Part shown: positions 24,681-30,813 of the stretch, one piece after another
Numbering within the stretch: position 1 is the first letter of the stretch
Layout: every line of letters begins with the position of its first letter
Origin: a virus
Virus record (IMG/VR): IMGVR_UViG_3300031962_000001
Span: 28,915 to 92,914 of that record
DNA: 64,000 bases
Reading direction: 5' to 3' (one strand)
The notes under the pieces: model-generated
The model's input: only the letters and a program-made list of their open reading frames with translations
Databases searched by the model: none
Told to the model about the DNA's origin: nothing
Made by a program: the position numbers and the translations under genes

Positions 24681-24913
24681 ACGACAAGACTGTGATTGAA
24701 GTTACGAACCGATGCTTTCGAGCGTTTAGAAAACAATTGGAAGCAGAGGATTTGGACAGCGACGCAGAAGTTTTGGTGCAGAGGCTGGTAATTGCTCGCA
24801 TCAATTCTGATGCGGAAATGGGGCAAGGAGAATTGGAGACTGACGCACCGAGGCTTGCAATCAAAGTAGAAAAGAAGCTGGAGGTGCTTCTTCCAAAAGC
24901 GCTGACTCTCTAG
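24677..24913 (+). CDS. Small acidic helical hypothetical protein
   Basis: 78 residues, mostly helix-forming (E/L/A/R). RBS AAAGGAG before ATG. First of several small accessory genes with normal phage codon use, marking the downstream edge of the atypical FtsK island. Function unknown. Confidence 0.5.
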   Translation: MNDKTVIEVTNRCFRAFRKQLEAEDLDSDAEVLVQRLVIARINSDAEMGQGELETDAPRLAIKVEKKLEVLLPKALTL

Positions 24914-24925
24914 GTGGCAGTAGAA

Positions 24926-24963
24926 GTAAAATTCACTACGCTCCAACGTGAGCGAGAAAGAAA
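24926..24963 (+). repeat. Leader repeat, copy 1
   Basis: 38-nt element starting GTAAAATTCAC and containing CTCCAACGTGAGC; it recurs at 25344-25381 with a few changes. Each copy lies just before a start codon and contains the small stem GCTC/GAGC. Probably a duplicated 5' leader or regulatory RNA element. Confidence 0.6.
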
Positions 24964-24975
24964 CAAGGAGGAAGT

Positions 24976-25338
24976 ATGAAAAGGGAATCATGCATCATTA
25001 TTTCTAACCTGTCGGAAGAGGATGCCATCAAGGTGTTGCCGAAACTGAAGGGAGAAATTCTCCTCAAGAAAGCAACCCTCGAATTGGAAAATCCAGGACC
25101 ACCGGAGCCGGAGGAAGTCTGCGAGAAAGAATACGAACGTGTCAATAACATGGCGTATGATCTCGACGAGTTCCTTGGACAGATTGATGATTACGGCGAT
25201 TCAACCACTGCAAAGGAAGTCCGTCGGGATGTAGCTCACCTGCGAAAGCAAATCGTCAAGATGGAAAACCTTTTCGTGAAATGGCGTAGTGCAGTAGACG
25301 CTCTCGAAGAGGCGGCGAATCGTCTAGAGAAGAAGTAG
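24976..25338 (+). CDS. Hypothetical coiled-coil protein
   Basis: 120 residues. A short N-terminal alpha/beta part (CIIISNLSEEDAIKVLPKLK) is followed by a long acidic helix and a C-terminal coiled coil (VAHLRKQIVKMENLFVKWR). RBS AAGGAGGAAG before ATG. Preceded by the repeated 38-nt leader. No known family. Confidence 0.5.
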   Translation: MKRESCIIISNLSEEDAIKVLPKLKGEILLKKATLELENPGPPEPEEVCEKEYERVNNMAYDLDEFLGQIDDYGDSTTAKEVRRDVAHLRKQIVKMENLFVKWRSAVDALEEAANRLEKK

Positions 25339-25343
25339 TAGTT

Positions 25344-25381
25344 GTAAAATTCACCATGCTCCAACGTGAGCAAGAAGGAAA
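25344..25381 (+). repeat. Leader repeat, copy 2
   Basis: Near-copy of 24926-24963: GTAAAATTCAC, CTCCAACGTGAGC and GAAGGAAA are kept. It lies immediately before the ATG at 25386. The internal ATG at 25356 would translate part of the repeat, but the AAGGAA site favours 25386. Confidence 0.6.
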
Positions 25382-25385
25382 TATC

Positions 25386-25634
25386 ATGGCAACAAAATGG
25401 GCAATCAAGGTAATGGAAATACGCACGACAGAGATGGGCACGACGTACTACTTTCAGCTCTTCACGAAGACACAAATCGGCATTCTGTTGCCGACCGTGT
25501 CTGACGACGAGCCGATGGTCCTAGCCGAAAACGACTTCCACGAATTGACATTCCGGCTCAGCGCGGATGTCTACAACGAAGGTCTGCAAGTCCTCAAAGA
25601 CGGCTTCCCGCTCAGGCAGCACGCACATGGCTAG
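25386..25634 (+). CDS. Small hypothetical protein
   Basis: 82 residues, beta-rich (TTYYFQLFTKTQIGILLPTV) with an acidic middle. The start at 25386 is preferred to 25356, because the latter lies inside the repeated leader. It overlaps the next ATG by 8 nt. Unknown function. Confidence 0.5.
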   Translation: MATKWAIKVMEIRTTEMGTTYYFQLFTKTQIGILLPTVSDDEPMVLAENDFHELTFRLSADVYNEGLQVLKDGFPLRQHAHG

Positions 25635-25848
25635 ACTGTATTCTCTATACCGTCTCTACGGCAATCGCTGGGTGCGTGTCGCTAGAGAGCAACTCCCACT
25701 TAGGGAAGCGCATGAGAAGTGGAGCCATCTTGTATCGCAGAATCCACTTTTCTATTCCATACTTCCGAAGTACAGCATCCGCCTGATTCCCAAGTCTGAA
25801 ATCAGGCGGCAGATTTTGCAGTCAATCCAAAACAAGGAGCAATCATGA
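25627..25848 (+). CDS. Small basic hypothetical protein
   Basis: 73 residues starting MARLYSLYRLYGNRW, Tyr/Arg-rich with a helical C-terminal half (SEIRRQILQSIQNKEQ). It overlaps both flanking genes. The N-terminal pattern resembles small phage proteins of unknown role. No family assigned. Confidence 0.5.
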   Translation: MARLYSLYRLYGNRWVRVAREQLPLREAHEKWSHLVSQNPLFYSILPKYSIRLIPKSEIRRQILQSIQNKEQS

Positions 25849-26018
25849 AAGACAAAGTCAAGGCCAAGAACATGACTAAGCGGGACGCGATCCCGGTACT
25901 GGAGAAAATCCTGAAGAAAGGAGACTTCGGCAAGCGCAAACGCAAGGCTCTTGAAATCGCCATCAACGATCTCAAGTCGAAGGTGAATTCGTACGAGCCC
26001 CACGCTGTCAACCAGTAG
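25845..26018 (+). CDS. Short basic helical protein (57 aa)
   Basis: ATG at 25845 overlapping the previous stop, with RBS AAGGAG 7 nt upstream. The product is Lys-rich and helical (RDAIPVLEKILKKGDFGKRK, then IAINDLKSKV). It ends just before an intrinsic terminator at 26039. The coupled start supports expression. Function unknown. Confidence 0.55.
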   Translation: MKDKVKAKNMTKRDAIPVLEKILKKGDFGKRKRKALEIAINDLKSKVNSYEPHAVNQ

Positions 26019-26038
26019 TCGAATCCAAAAGCAGCGAG

Positions 26039-26069
26039 CGGGGACTCGAAAGGGTCCCCGTTTATATTT
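26039..26069 (+). terminator. Intrinsic terminator
   Basis: CGGGGAC (26039-26045) pairs with GTCCCCG (26054-26060) around an 8-nt loop, followed by TTTATATTT. It closes the small-gene cluster beginning near 24465. Confidence 0.75.
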
Positions 26070-26085
26070 CAAAAGGAGCAATCGA

Positions 26086-26379
26086 ATGGCAAAGAAAAAA
26101 GTAGTGAAGAAGCGAGTCGTGTATCGCGTCAAGAAGGAACTGCCGAGGATGTATCGGGTGATAGACCAAATCCTCCCGGATCTCAACCTGCCAAATCCCG
26201 TTGCAATATCCATAACGGTCACGGCGAGGGACGTTCAGCTCATAGTGGGCCCACGTGATTGGCAGTGGGACCGCAAGACAGGCGACATGGTCGGCGCTGG
26301 CACCAGTCTTGACGATTACGAGGAAGCGGCTGCGAAGCAAGAGCCTCCAGCATCGGAAGGACATAACTCAGATGTCTAA
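26086..26379 (+). CDS. Hypothetical protein with basic N terminus
   Basis: 97 residues. The Lys-rich start (MAKKKVVKKRVVYRVKKELP) is followed by a beta-rich core (VAISITVTARDVQLIVG) and an acidic end. RBS AAAAGGAG. First gene after the terminator. The basic tail may contact nucleic acid. No family recognised. Confidence 0.5.
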   Translation: MAKKKVVKKRVVYRVKKELPRMYRVIDQILPDLNLPNPVAISITVTARDVQLIVGPRDWQWDRKTGDMVGAGTSLDDYEEAAAKQEPPASEGHNSDV

Positions 26380-26686
26380 CAGTGGTGCAAACTCCAAACC
26401 ACGCTTTAAGTCGCTGAAGGAACTGATGGAGATGGTACACACCATCGTAAAAACCGTTGAGAAGCTAGACAAGGAGCTCGCGAAATTCACAGAACTCGAC
26501 ATGCAAAAGATGGTAGCAGGCACCAGAACTACCACCGAGAATCTGGCCAAGATGTCGAACGAGCTGACCGCTCTCGCAGAACTCCTACCTCTCAATGAGC
26601 AGTACGAACTGCCTTCCAATCTGGACAGACTTTCAACCGTCTTGAGCGCGGAGTACGACTCAAAATTCATCGGGGAGGAAAAATGA
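26372..26686 (+). CDS. Hypothetical helical protein
   Basis: 104 residues from the ATG at 26372, overlapping the previous stop by 8 nt. Almost all helix/coiled coil (LMEMVHTIVKTVEKLDKELA). Suited to oligomerisation. No enzyme motif. It overlaps the next start by 4 nt (ATGA). Confidence 0.5.
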   Translation: MSNSGANSKPRFKSLKELMEMVHTIVKTVEKLDKELAKFTELDMQKMVAGTRTTTENLAKMSNELTALAELLPLNEQYELPSNLDRLSTVLSAEYDSKFIGEEK

Positions 26687-26892
26687 CAGTGATCATTAGA
26701 TGTGGCACATGCAAGAAGCACGAAACGATTGACGATATCAAAGCGTCCAAATCGTTCGTGCTTGGATTTCATATCTGTCAGGAATGCCTGACTAATTTCA
26801 AGAGCGATTTCGGTCTAGATCTCTTGGGAGAGGAGGTGGCAGAAAATGTTTCTAGCCCTAATCTTAGCAAGTCTAATACTGCTGGCAGCTAA
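26683..26892 (+). CDS. Small zinc-binding protein
   Basis: 69 residues with CGTC at residues 7-10 and CQEC at 33-36, plus His residues nearby, a probable zinc ribbon. RBS GGGGAGG upstream. Its last 47 nt overlap a 24-codon membrane micropeptide gene in another frame. Confidence 0.55.
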   Translation: MTVIIRCGTCKKHETIDDIKASKSFVLGFHICQECLTNFKSDFGLDLLGEEVAENVSSPNLSKSNTAGS

Positions 26893-26920
26893 ACTCGACC
26901 ATGAATTGGGGAAGTTCTGA
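26846..26920 (+). CDS. 24-residue membrane micropeptide
   Basis: ATG at 26846 with one of the strongest RBSs in the area (GAGGAGGTGGC). Residues 2-15 are a hydrophobic segment (FLALILASLILLAA), followed by KLDHELGKF. The stop TGA overlaps the next ATG (TGATG), so it is coupled on both sides. Likely a small inner-membrane peptide; the role is unknown. Confidence 0.5.
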   Translation: MFLALILASLILLAAKLDHELGKF

Positions 26921-27210
26921 TGGTCTGGCGCTACCAAGAAGTGGACGTGCGCGACGATGTGAAGTGGAAGCTGCCAGACCATTCCAGCCTGCAAGTGTAC
27001 AAGGTTCTCAGCGGAGACAGTGGCAAGACGTACTACGTCCAAGTTCTGGTCGTAAAATCTGAACTGTCTAGACCGCAATCCAAACCTATATATCTCTGTG
27101 GCTGCCCAGAAGGGACGTTCCTTGCTCCACTTTCAATAGTGGGACTCGGACCACAATGCAAGCACGCCAAGAACTTGGCAGCGTTCTTGGAAGAAAAGAG
27201 GAAGAAGTGA
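26920..27210 (+). CDS. Small protein with SWIM-like zinc motif
   Basis: 96 residues. CGCPEG (residues ~59-64) and CKHAKNLAAFL (~79-89) give C-x-C-xn-C-x-H, the SWIM zinc-finger order used for DNA or protein contacts. It starts in the stop codon of the membrane micropeptide and overlaps the next gene by 4 nt. Function otherwise unknown. Confidence 0.6.
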   Translation: MVWRYQEVDVRDDVKWKLPDHSSLQVYKVLSGDSGKTYYVQVLVVKSELSRPQSKPIYLCGCPEGTFLAPLSIVGLGPQCKHAKNLAAFLEEKRKK

Positions 27211-27584
27211 AAAATAGACACAAGCTGAGCATAGACTGGAGCGTGGTTCAGAAGGATCGGAACAGTGGAACGCCGATTTCTGAATTGGCATCCAAGTACG
27301 GATGTCACAAGTCGTCTATCTATCTCCACACCAAATCAAGGCGCTCCAAAGCGAGCGAGAAAGCAGGCACACTCAATGGCAGCATTGGCAAGAAGATCAC
27401 CAAGAATACAAGCGGCGATAGCAGCTACGCCGAGACAATCATCGCGTTCCTCTTCGGGCGGATCACGGAGCAGATTAACTCCTACTCTCAGAGCGCTGGC
27501 ATCCCTGAGGCCGTACTTACCTCAAGGATTTCAGAACTACTTCACCGTAAGGCGAGCGGGTCGCGGCTGGGGCCTTTCGATTAA
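27207..27584 (+). CDS. Small HTH DNA-binding protein
   Basis: 125 residues from the GTG at 27207, chosen for the AGAGGAAG site upstream. Residues ~20-45 (GTPISELASKYGCHKSSIYL) are a helix-turn-helix of the resolvase/homeodomain-like type. The C-terminal half is helical (AETIIAFLFGRITEQINSYS). Possible regulator or site-specific DNA-binding protein. The following zinc-ribbon frame has no clear start. Confidence 0.6.
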   Translation: MKNRHKLSIDWSVVQKDRNSGTPISELASKYGCHKSSIYLHTKSRRSKASEKAGTLNGSIGKKITKNTSGDSSYAETIIAFLFGRITEQINSYSQSAGIPEAVLTSRISELLHRKASGSRLGPFD

Positions 27585-27678
27585 GTGTCCGAAATGCAAC
27601 GAACCCGCACCGCTGGAACTCAACACCTACCAGAAGTGGCGCTGGCTCTCCGTCCACGAAGTGATGTGCAGAGGATGA
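27496..27678 (+). CDS. Zinc-ribbon protein without a normal start codon
   Basis: In the +1 frame relative to the HTH gene, LRPYLPQGFQNYFTVRRAG, then KCPKCNEPAPLELN and a terminal C-R-G look like real protein. No ATG, GTG or TTG lies between ~27340 and the zinc motif. Either a rare start (CTG at 27496 or 27508) or a +1 shift from the HTH frame is needed. The start given is only nominal. Confidence 0.4.
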   Translation: MASLRPYLPQGFQNYFTVRRAGRGWGLSIKCPKCNEPAPLELNTYQKWRWLSVHEVMCRG

Positions 27679-27679
27679 A

Positions 27680-28405
27680 ATGGCCATCCACACTCCAGTA
27701 GATAGTCCCATCTTTGGAGGACGCGTCTGGGGCCAGTCCAAGGACCGCAAGGCCCAACGACTGGCCGCAGCCAGGAAGAACAAGGAGTTCCGGCAGGAGA
27801 AGGCGTATCGCACAAGATACAAGGGAGCCAAAAATGATGTAGAGGCTGCCAACCTTTTCCTGCTTCTTGGCATCAACTATTTCAGCACGCCGAAAGAACA
27901 GCTTGCCGCTATCGTGCGCGAGAAGTTCGAAGGAAAGAGAGCCGACGCCATCAATGTCAAAGCGATGGATTTCCTGACAGACAACTTTGATGCTCTGGTG
28001 GAGCTCAAAGATGGATTTCCACCACTGATAAGGTTCCGTCCGGCAGAGCCGGAGAAGGAAGAGGAGACACGACCCATGAAACTGTATTCCCAGCTAGCAG
28101 AACGTTCCGGTCAGACACGTAGGGTAGTCAGAGAAGTGTACGAGGCACTGGTCTTGGAGGCACGCAAGGCTCTGAGAACAGAACGCCTTTTCAAGCTGCC
28201 CGATCTAGGCAGACTGAAGATATCGTACAGACCACCGAAGGAAAAGCGGAGGGGCATCAACCCTTTCACTGGCAAGAAGCAGTGGTTCAAGTACAAACCC
28301 GCATCAAACAAACTGCGCTTCGCACCGGCGAAGGTTCTGAAAGTCTTCGTCGCCGAGAAGGTGGAGGTTGTAGCACCGAAGAAAAAGAAAAAGCACAAGA
28401 AGTAG
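27680..28405 (+). CDS. HU/IHF-like DNA-binding protein with N-terminal extension
   Basis: 241 residues. Residues ~133-225 follow the HU fold: LYSQLAERSGQTRRVVREVY, LPDLGRLKISYR, then RGINPFTGKKQW and LRFAPAKVLKVF. The NP-T/F-G arm-tip Pro is present. Residues 1-130 are an extra helical domain absent from HU. The C terminus is PKKKKKHKK, shared with the SSB and polyampholyte proteins. An internal ATG at 28076, preceded by GAGGAGA, could make the HU domain alone. Likely condenses or organises phage DNA. Confidence 0.8.
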   Translation: MAIHTPVDSPIFGGRVWGQSKDRKAQRLAAARKNKEFRQEKAYRTRYKGAKNDVEAANLFLLLGINYFSTPKEQLAAIVREKFEGKRADAINVKAMDFLTDNFDALVELKDGFPPLIRFRPAEPEKEEETRPMKLYSQLAERSGQTRRVVREVYEALVLEARKALRTERLFKLPDLGRLKISYRPPKEKRRGINPFTGKKQWFKYKPASNKLRFAPAKVLKVFVAEKVEVVAPKKKKKHKK

Positions 28406-28418
28406 AAGGGAGGTTTGG

Positions 28419-29147
28419 ATGTCCTATTGTAGGCAGTGTGCAAATCCAGATCTGAAGGGTATGCACACTTGTGAAAAAAGAAGAAAGAGAGGCACGATGG
28501 AACCGCAAGTACAGGTGATCACGAGAGAAGCACGCAAAGCACTGATCCAAGAATTGCCGCGAGCGGTGCCGGAGTTCGAAGAGCCGACGCCGGAGTCTGA
28601 GAAGATAGCGAAGAAGGCCAGCAGAGTCCTTGGCTACCGAGGCTTGCTGACTTTCAACGCTGGAGGCAAACTCCAAGCCATTCTGGAGAGCCTTGAAATC
28701 GAAGTCATCGACCCGAAGGCTGTGTTCGAATATCAGTCCAAATTCGGGAGAGCGACCTACAATAAACCAGTCATCTTCGTAGAAGAGGCTATTCAAGACG
28801 ATGATGAAGATGACGAAGAAGAGGAAGATGATGACGACGAGGAGCCGGTCCGTAGCAGTCATGGACGGTACTTTTGGAATCGAGTTCCGATCAAAGAGTA
28901 CCATAAGGCTATCCCAGAGTTCGTAGTTAGCAAGGCTATCCAAGTCAAGGAAGCCCTGCCAGAAGTGCAGGTCTTCGTTGAGGAACTGCAATACGACCCT
29001 GACCCGTTCTTGGTTGTGACCTGCAAGAACGACAATTTCATTGAGCAGTATTACATCGAAGTCTGGGAGGAGCCTCAGTTCGAAGGGCGATTCCTGGGCC
29101 AGCCGACCAAGCAAGAGCGCAATCTGTCGAAGAAGCACAAAGGCTGA
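28419..29147 (+). CDS. Hypothetical protein with acidic linker
   Basis: 242 residues. N-terminal CRQC and C-E-K-R-R suggest a small zinc site. A D/E-only stretch occupies residues ~127-141. The C-terminal 95 residues form a mixed domain (FLVVTCKNDNFIEQYYIEVW). An internal ATG at 28498 is also possible. It ends 8 nt before a long inverted repeat. No family recognised. Confidence 0.5.
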   Translation: MSYCRQCANPDLKGMHTCEKRRKRGTMEPQVQVITREARKALIQELPRAVPEFEEPTPESEKIAKKASRVLGYRGLLTFNAGGKLQAILESLEIEVIDPKAVFEYQSKFGRATYNKPVIFVEEAIQDDDEDDEEEEDDDDEEPVRSSHGRYFWNRVPIKEYHKAIPEFVVSKAIQVKEALPEVQVFVEELQYDPDPFLVVTCKNDNFIEQYYIEVWEEPQFEGRFLGQPTKQERNLSKKHKG

Positions 29148-29154
29148 AATTGTT

Positions 29155-29200
29155 CCAGACTGGAGCTCACTTGGCGCGGTAGAGGAAGGCTCCAGTCTGG
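29155..29200 (+). terminator. Perfect 12-bp inverted repeat after the 28419 gene
   Basis: CCAGACTGGAGC (29155-29166) and GCTCCAGTCTGG (29189-29200) are exact reverse complements around a 22-nt loop. No T-tract, so it may be an mRNA-end stabiliser or processing site in tandem with the next hairpin. Confidence 0.55.
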
Positions 29201-29208
29201 GCAATAGG

Positions 29209-29252
29209 GCGGGAGTAGAAGGTATGCGGCCCCCTGCTCCCGCTCATTTTAT
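29209..29252 (+). terminator. Intrinsic terminator-like hairpin
   Basis: GCGGGAG (29209-29215) pairs with CTCCCGC (29237-29243), followed by TCATTTTATC. With the inverted repeat before it and a promoter-like motif 17 nt later, this marks a transcription-unit boundary. Confidence 0.6.
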
Positions 29253-29259
29253 CTCACAA

Positions 29260-29287
29260 TCGTGTTTCATATAGGTAAGGAGGAAGA
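29260..29287 (+). promoter_or_regulatory. TCGTGTTTCATATA promoter-like motif and RBS
   Basis: TCGTGTTTCATATA at 29260-29273 then GGTAAGGAGGAAG and ATG at 29290. Directly downstream of two hairpins, the expected place for a promoter starting a new operon. Confidence 0.6.
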
Positions 29288-29289
29288 AA

Positions 29290-29529
29290 ATGGAGCTATC
29301 CGTAGGAGATGTGAAAACCATGTTCGTAGATCGTTGGAGGTCCACTCTGAAAGGAGCAAACGAGCAGACCGAAAATGTTTTGCTCCACGAAGTTTCTGAT
29401 GAACATAAGCAGAATCTTCGGGAGATCGTGATTCTTCAGAAAGAGGCTCTACTAAGACTCCAGATGCTGGAAACCGCTCTTGGGAATTTTGGAGAAGCGA
29501 TTTCAGGGCTGATGGAACTTACCGAATAG
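29290..29529 (+). CDS. Small acidic helical protein
   Basis: 79 residues, first gene after the 29260 motif, with RBS AAGGAGGAAG. Helical (EVSDEHKQNLREIVILQKEA). No known family. It is probably expressed strongly at whatever stage the motif is used. Confidence 0.55.
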   Translation: MELSVGDVKTMFVDRWRSTLKGANEQTENVLLHEVSDEHKQNLREIVILQKEALLRLQMLETALGNFGEAISGLMELTE

Positions 29530-29537
29530 GAGCTAGC

Positions 29538-30392
29538 GTGGACCCACAATACGGCAAGATGAACATAATCCCCGGCATCACCGTCGTGGTGGATACTGTA
29601 ACTGGCAGGTCTGCAAGAGTCGAGAAGATTCTGCCGAGCGGCGTCCAAGTAACTGTTAGGCAGCGAGGATACGAGCTAGAAAATTGGCAATGGAGTTGGC
29701 TTACAGTCCGTCAGCCGCGTCTAGTCAAACGCTATCCACGCCCGTTCCGATTCCCAAGGGAGGAAAAGACCGAATGCTGCCATTGTAAAATTGGTAAGAT
29801 GGAGGCGCAACTTGAAAAAACGAAAGTCGAAGAAGGCTGGATCGAAACATGGATCGTCTGGTGTCTCAGATGCAAGCAACCAATCGGTACGGAAAGTTTT
29901 CCTAGACGTATCGAGAGAGCCTACGAGCTTGTACGCAAAGCTCGTAATGCAAAACCCAAACGCGAAGTTCATAAAGCAGTATCGCGACGAGCAAGGAAAG
30001 TTTCACGTCATCACAAAAGTTCCGTCAAAGCACGGAGAAAGAGTACGAGTAAACTGGGTATTCGACCCACAAGGAGCAGCAATGCGCAAGCGAGCAATCG
30101 AAAGACAGTCAGGAAGGCCAAGCTCAAAACATCTAAGGTTCCCGCGAGAAGCCGTCAAAAGATTTCCACGGCTCGCCATCAGGAGGTTTCCAAGACTCGC
30201 CAAAAAGGGGTGAAACGTGTACGACATAGCGCGAGCCCTGAAAAAGTTCCGACAACTGATAAGGTGGACATCGTGGCGAGCGTCCCGCAACCCGATACTC
30301 CGGCAGACGTTCGAGGATCTGGAAGCGGAGGGGCTTCTAACGCTAGTGAAGTGTTGTCGGGAGTTCCCGGAGGGACAGACAAGGTTCACTAG
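29538..30392 (+). CDS. Tagged zinc-containing protein; 3' extent uncertain (overlaps two other frames)
   Basis: GTG at 29538 with RBS TAGGAG. Residues 1-~60 form a small beta domain. Residues 65-74 hold RYPR and RFPRE tags (29730-29759). C-C-x-x-C (80-83) and CLRC (~109-112) suggest zinc binding. Beyond residue ~140 the frame stays open for another 440 nt as an S/R/K-rich tail, while a more protein-like frame runs in +1. The tail may be a shadow, a real basic tail, or the result of a frameshift between the two. The N-terminal 140 residues are the secure part. Confidence 0.5.
   Translation: MDPQYGKMNIIPGITVVVDTVTGRSARVEKILPSGVQVTVRQRGYELENWQWSWLTVRQPRLVKRYPRPFRFPREEKTECCHCKIGKMEAQLEKTKVEEGWIETWIVWCLRCKQPIGTESFPRRIERAYELVRKARNAKPKREVHKAVSRRARKVSRHHKSSVKARRKSTSKLGIRPTRSSNAQASNRKTVRKAKLKTSKVPARSRQKISTARHQEVSKTRQKGVKRVRHSASPEKVPTTDKVDIVASVPQPDTPADVRGSGSGGASNASEVLSGVPGGTDKVH
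29948..30213 (+). CDS. Small protein with three C-terminal R-F-P-R tags
   Basis: About 88 residues from the ATG at 29948; the core KFHVITKVPSKHGERVRVNW looks like real protein. It ends with RFPREA, RFPRL, RFPRL (30136-30195). No clear RBS before 29948, so translation may be coupled or reached by +1 shift from the 29538 frame. Its stop is 4 nt before the GTG of the sigma-like gene. The tag copies support this frame over the overlapping one. Confidence 0.55.
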
Positions 30393-30813
30393 ATATTTCA
30401 AACGCTCTTGGTACAATCACCTGAAAAGATTGTACCGAGATGGCTATGCTCTGAAACGACGCGGCATTGAAGTCGAGCTAGAAAAAGCCGAAAGCATAGC
30501 GCCTGCCGAGGACGATTTCCTAGAACGGATGCAATCTCGCTATGACGAGATACAACCATTCCTTTCACAAGACGCCAGACGGCTTCTGGAGAGCTTGCTG
30601 TCTACAGAGCCGGAACCTATGGCAATAGAATATGCGTGGCGAGAGTTCTGTCGCAAGAGCAAACTACGCTCGCTAGAAATTCCAGTAACAGGTGGAAAAA
30701 AGTTCCGTGTTCGTATTCGCCACGTCCGACGTGCGCTGGGCTTGACGACCAAACGGATGCGCGAAGTAGTCAAGGAAATAAAGTCTGTAAGCAGATCACA
30801 CAGGAGGAAGTAG
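30217..30813 (+). CDS. Sigma-70 region 2-like transcription factor
   Basis: 198 residues from the GTG at 30217 (RBS AAAGGGG). Residues ~20-70 follow the region-2 pattern: NPILRQTFEDLEAEGLLTLV, an F-x-R-Y-F aromatic stretch and NHLKRLYRDG, as in ECF-like and phage sigma factors. Residues ~150-195 may hold a region-4-like HTH. Probably directs host RNA polymerase to phage promoters. The repeated upstream motifs in this window are candidate targets. Confidence 0.65.
   Translation: MYDIARALKKFRQLIRWTSWRASRNPILRQTFEDLEAEGLLTLVKCCREFPEGQTRFTRYFKRSWYNHLKRLYRDGYALKRRGIEVELEKAESIAPAEDDFLERMQSRYDEIQPFLSQDARRLLESLLSTEPEPMAIEYAWREFCRKSKLRSLEIPVTGGKKFRVRIRHVRRALGLTTKRMREVVKEIKSVSRSHRRK

Noticed and set aside
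26000-26070. A tRNA, because GTCGAATCC resembles a T-loop
   Set aside because: No acceptor or anticodon stems can be built; the nearby hairpin is a terminator.
27585-27701. GTG frame beginning VSEMQRTRTAG
   Set aside because: It conflicts with the Cys-containing frame (KCPKCNEP) and overlaps the HU-like gene's start without an RBS.
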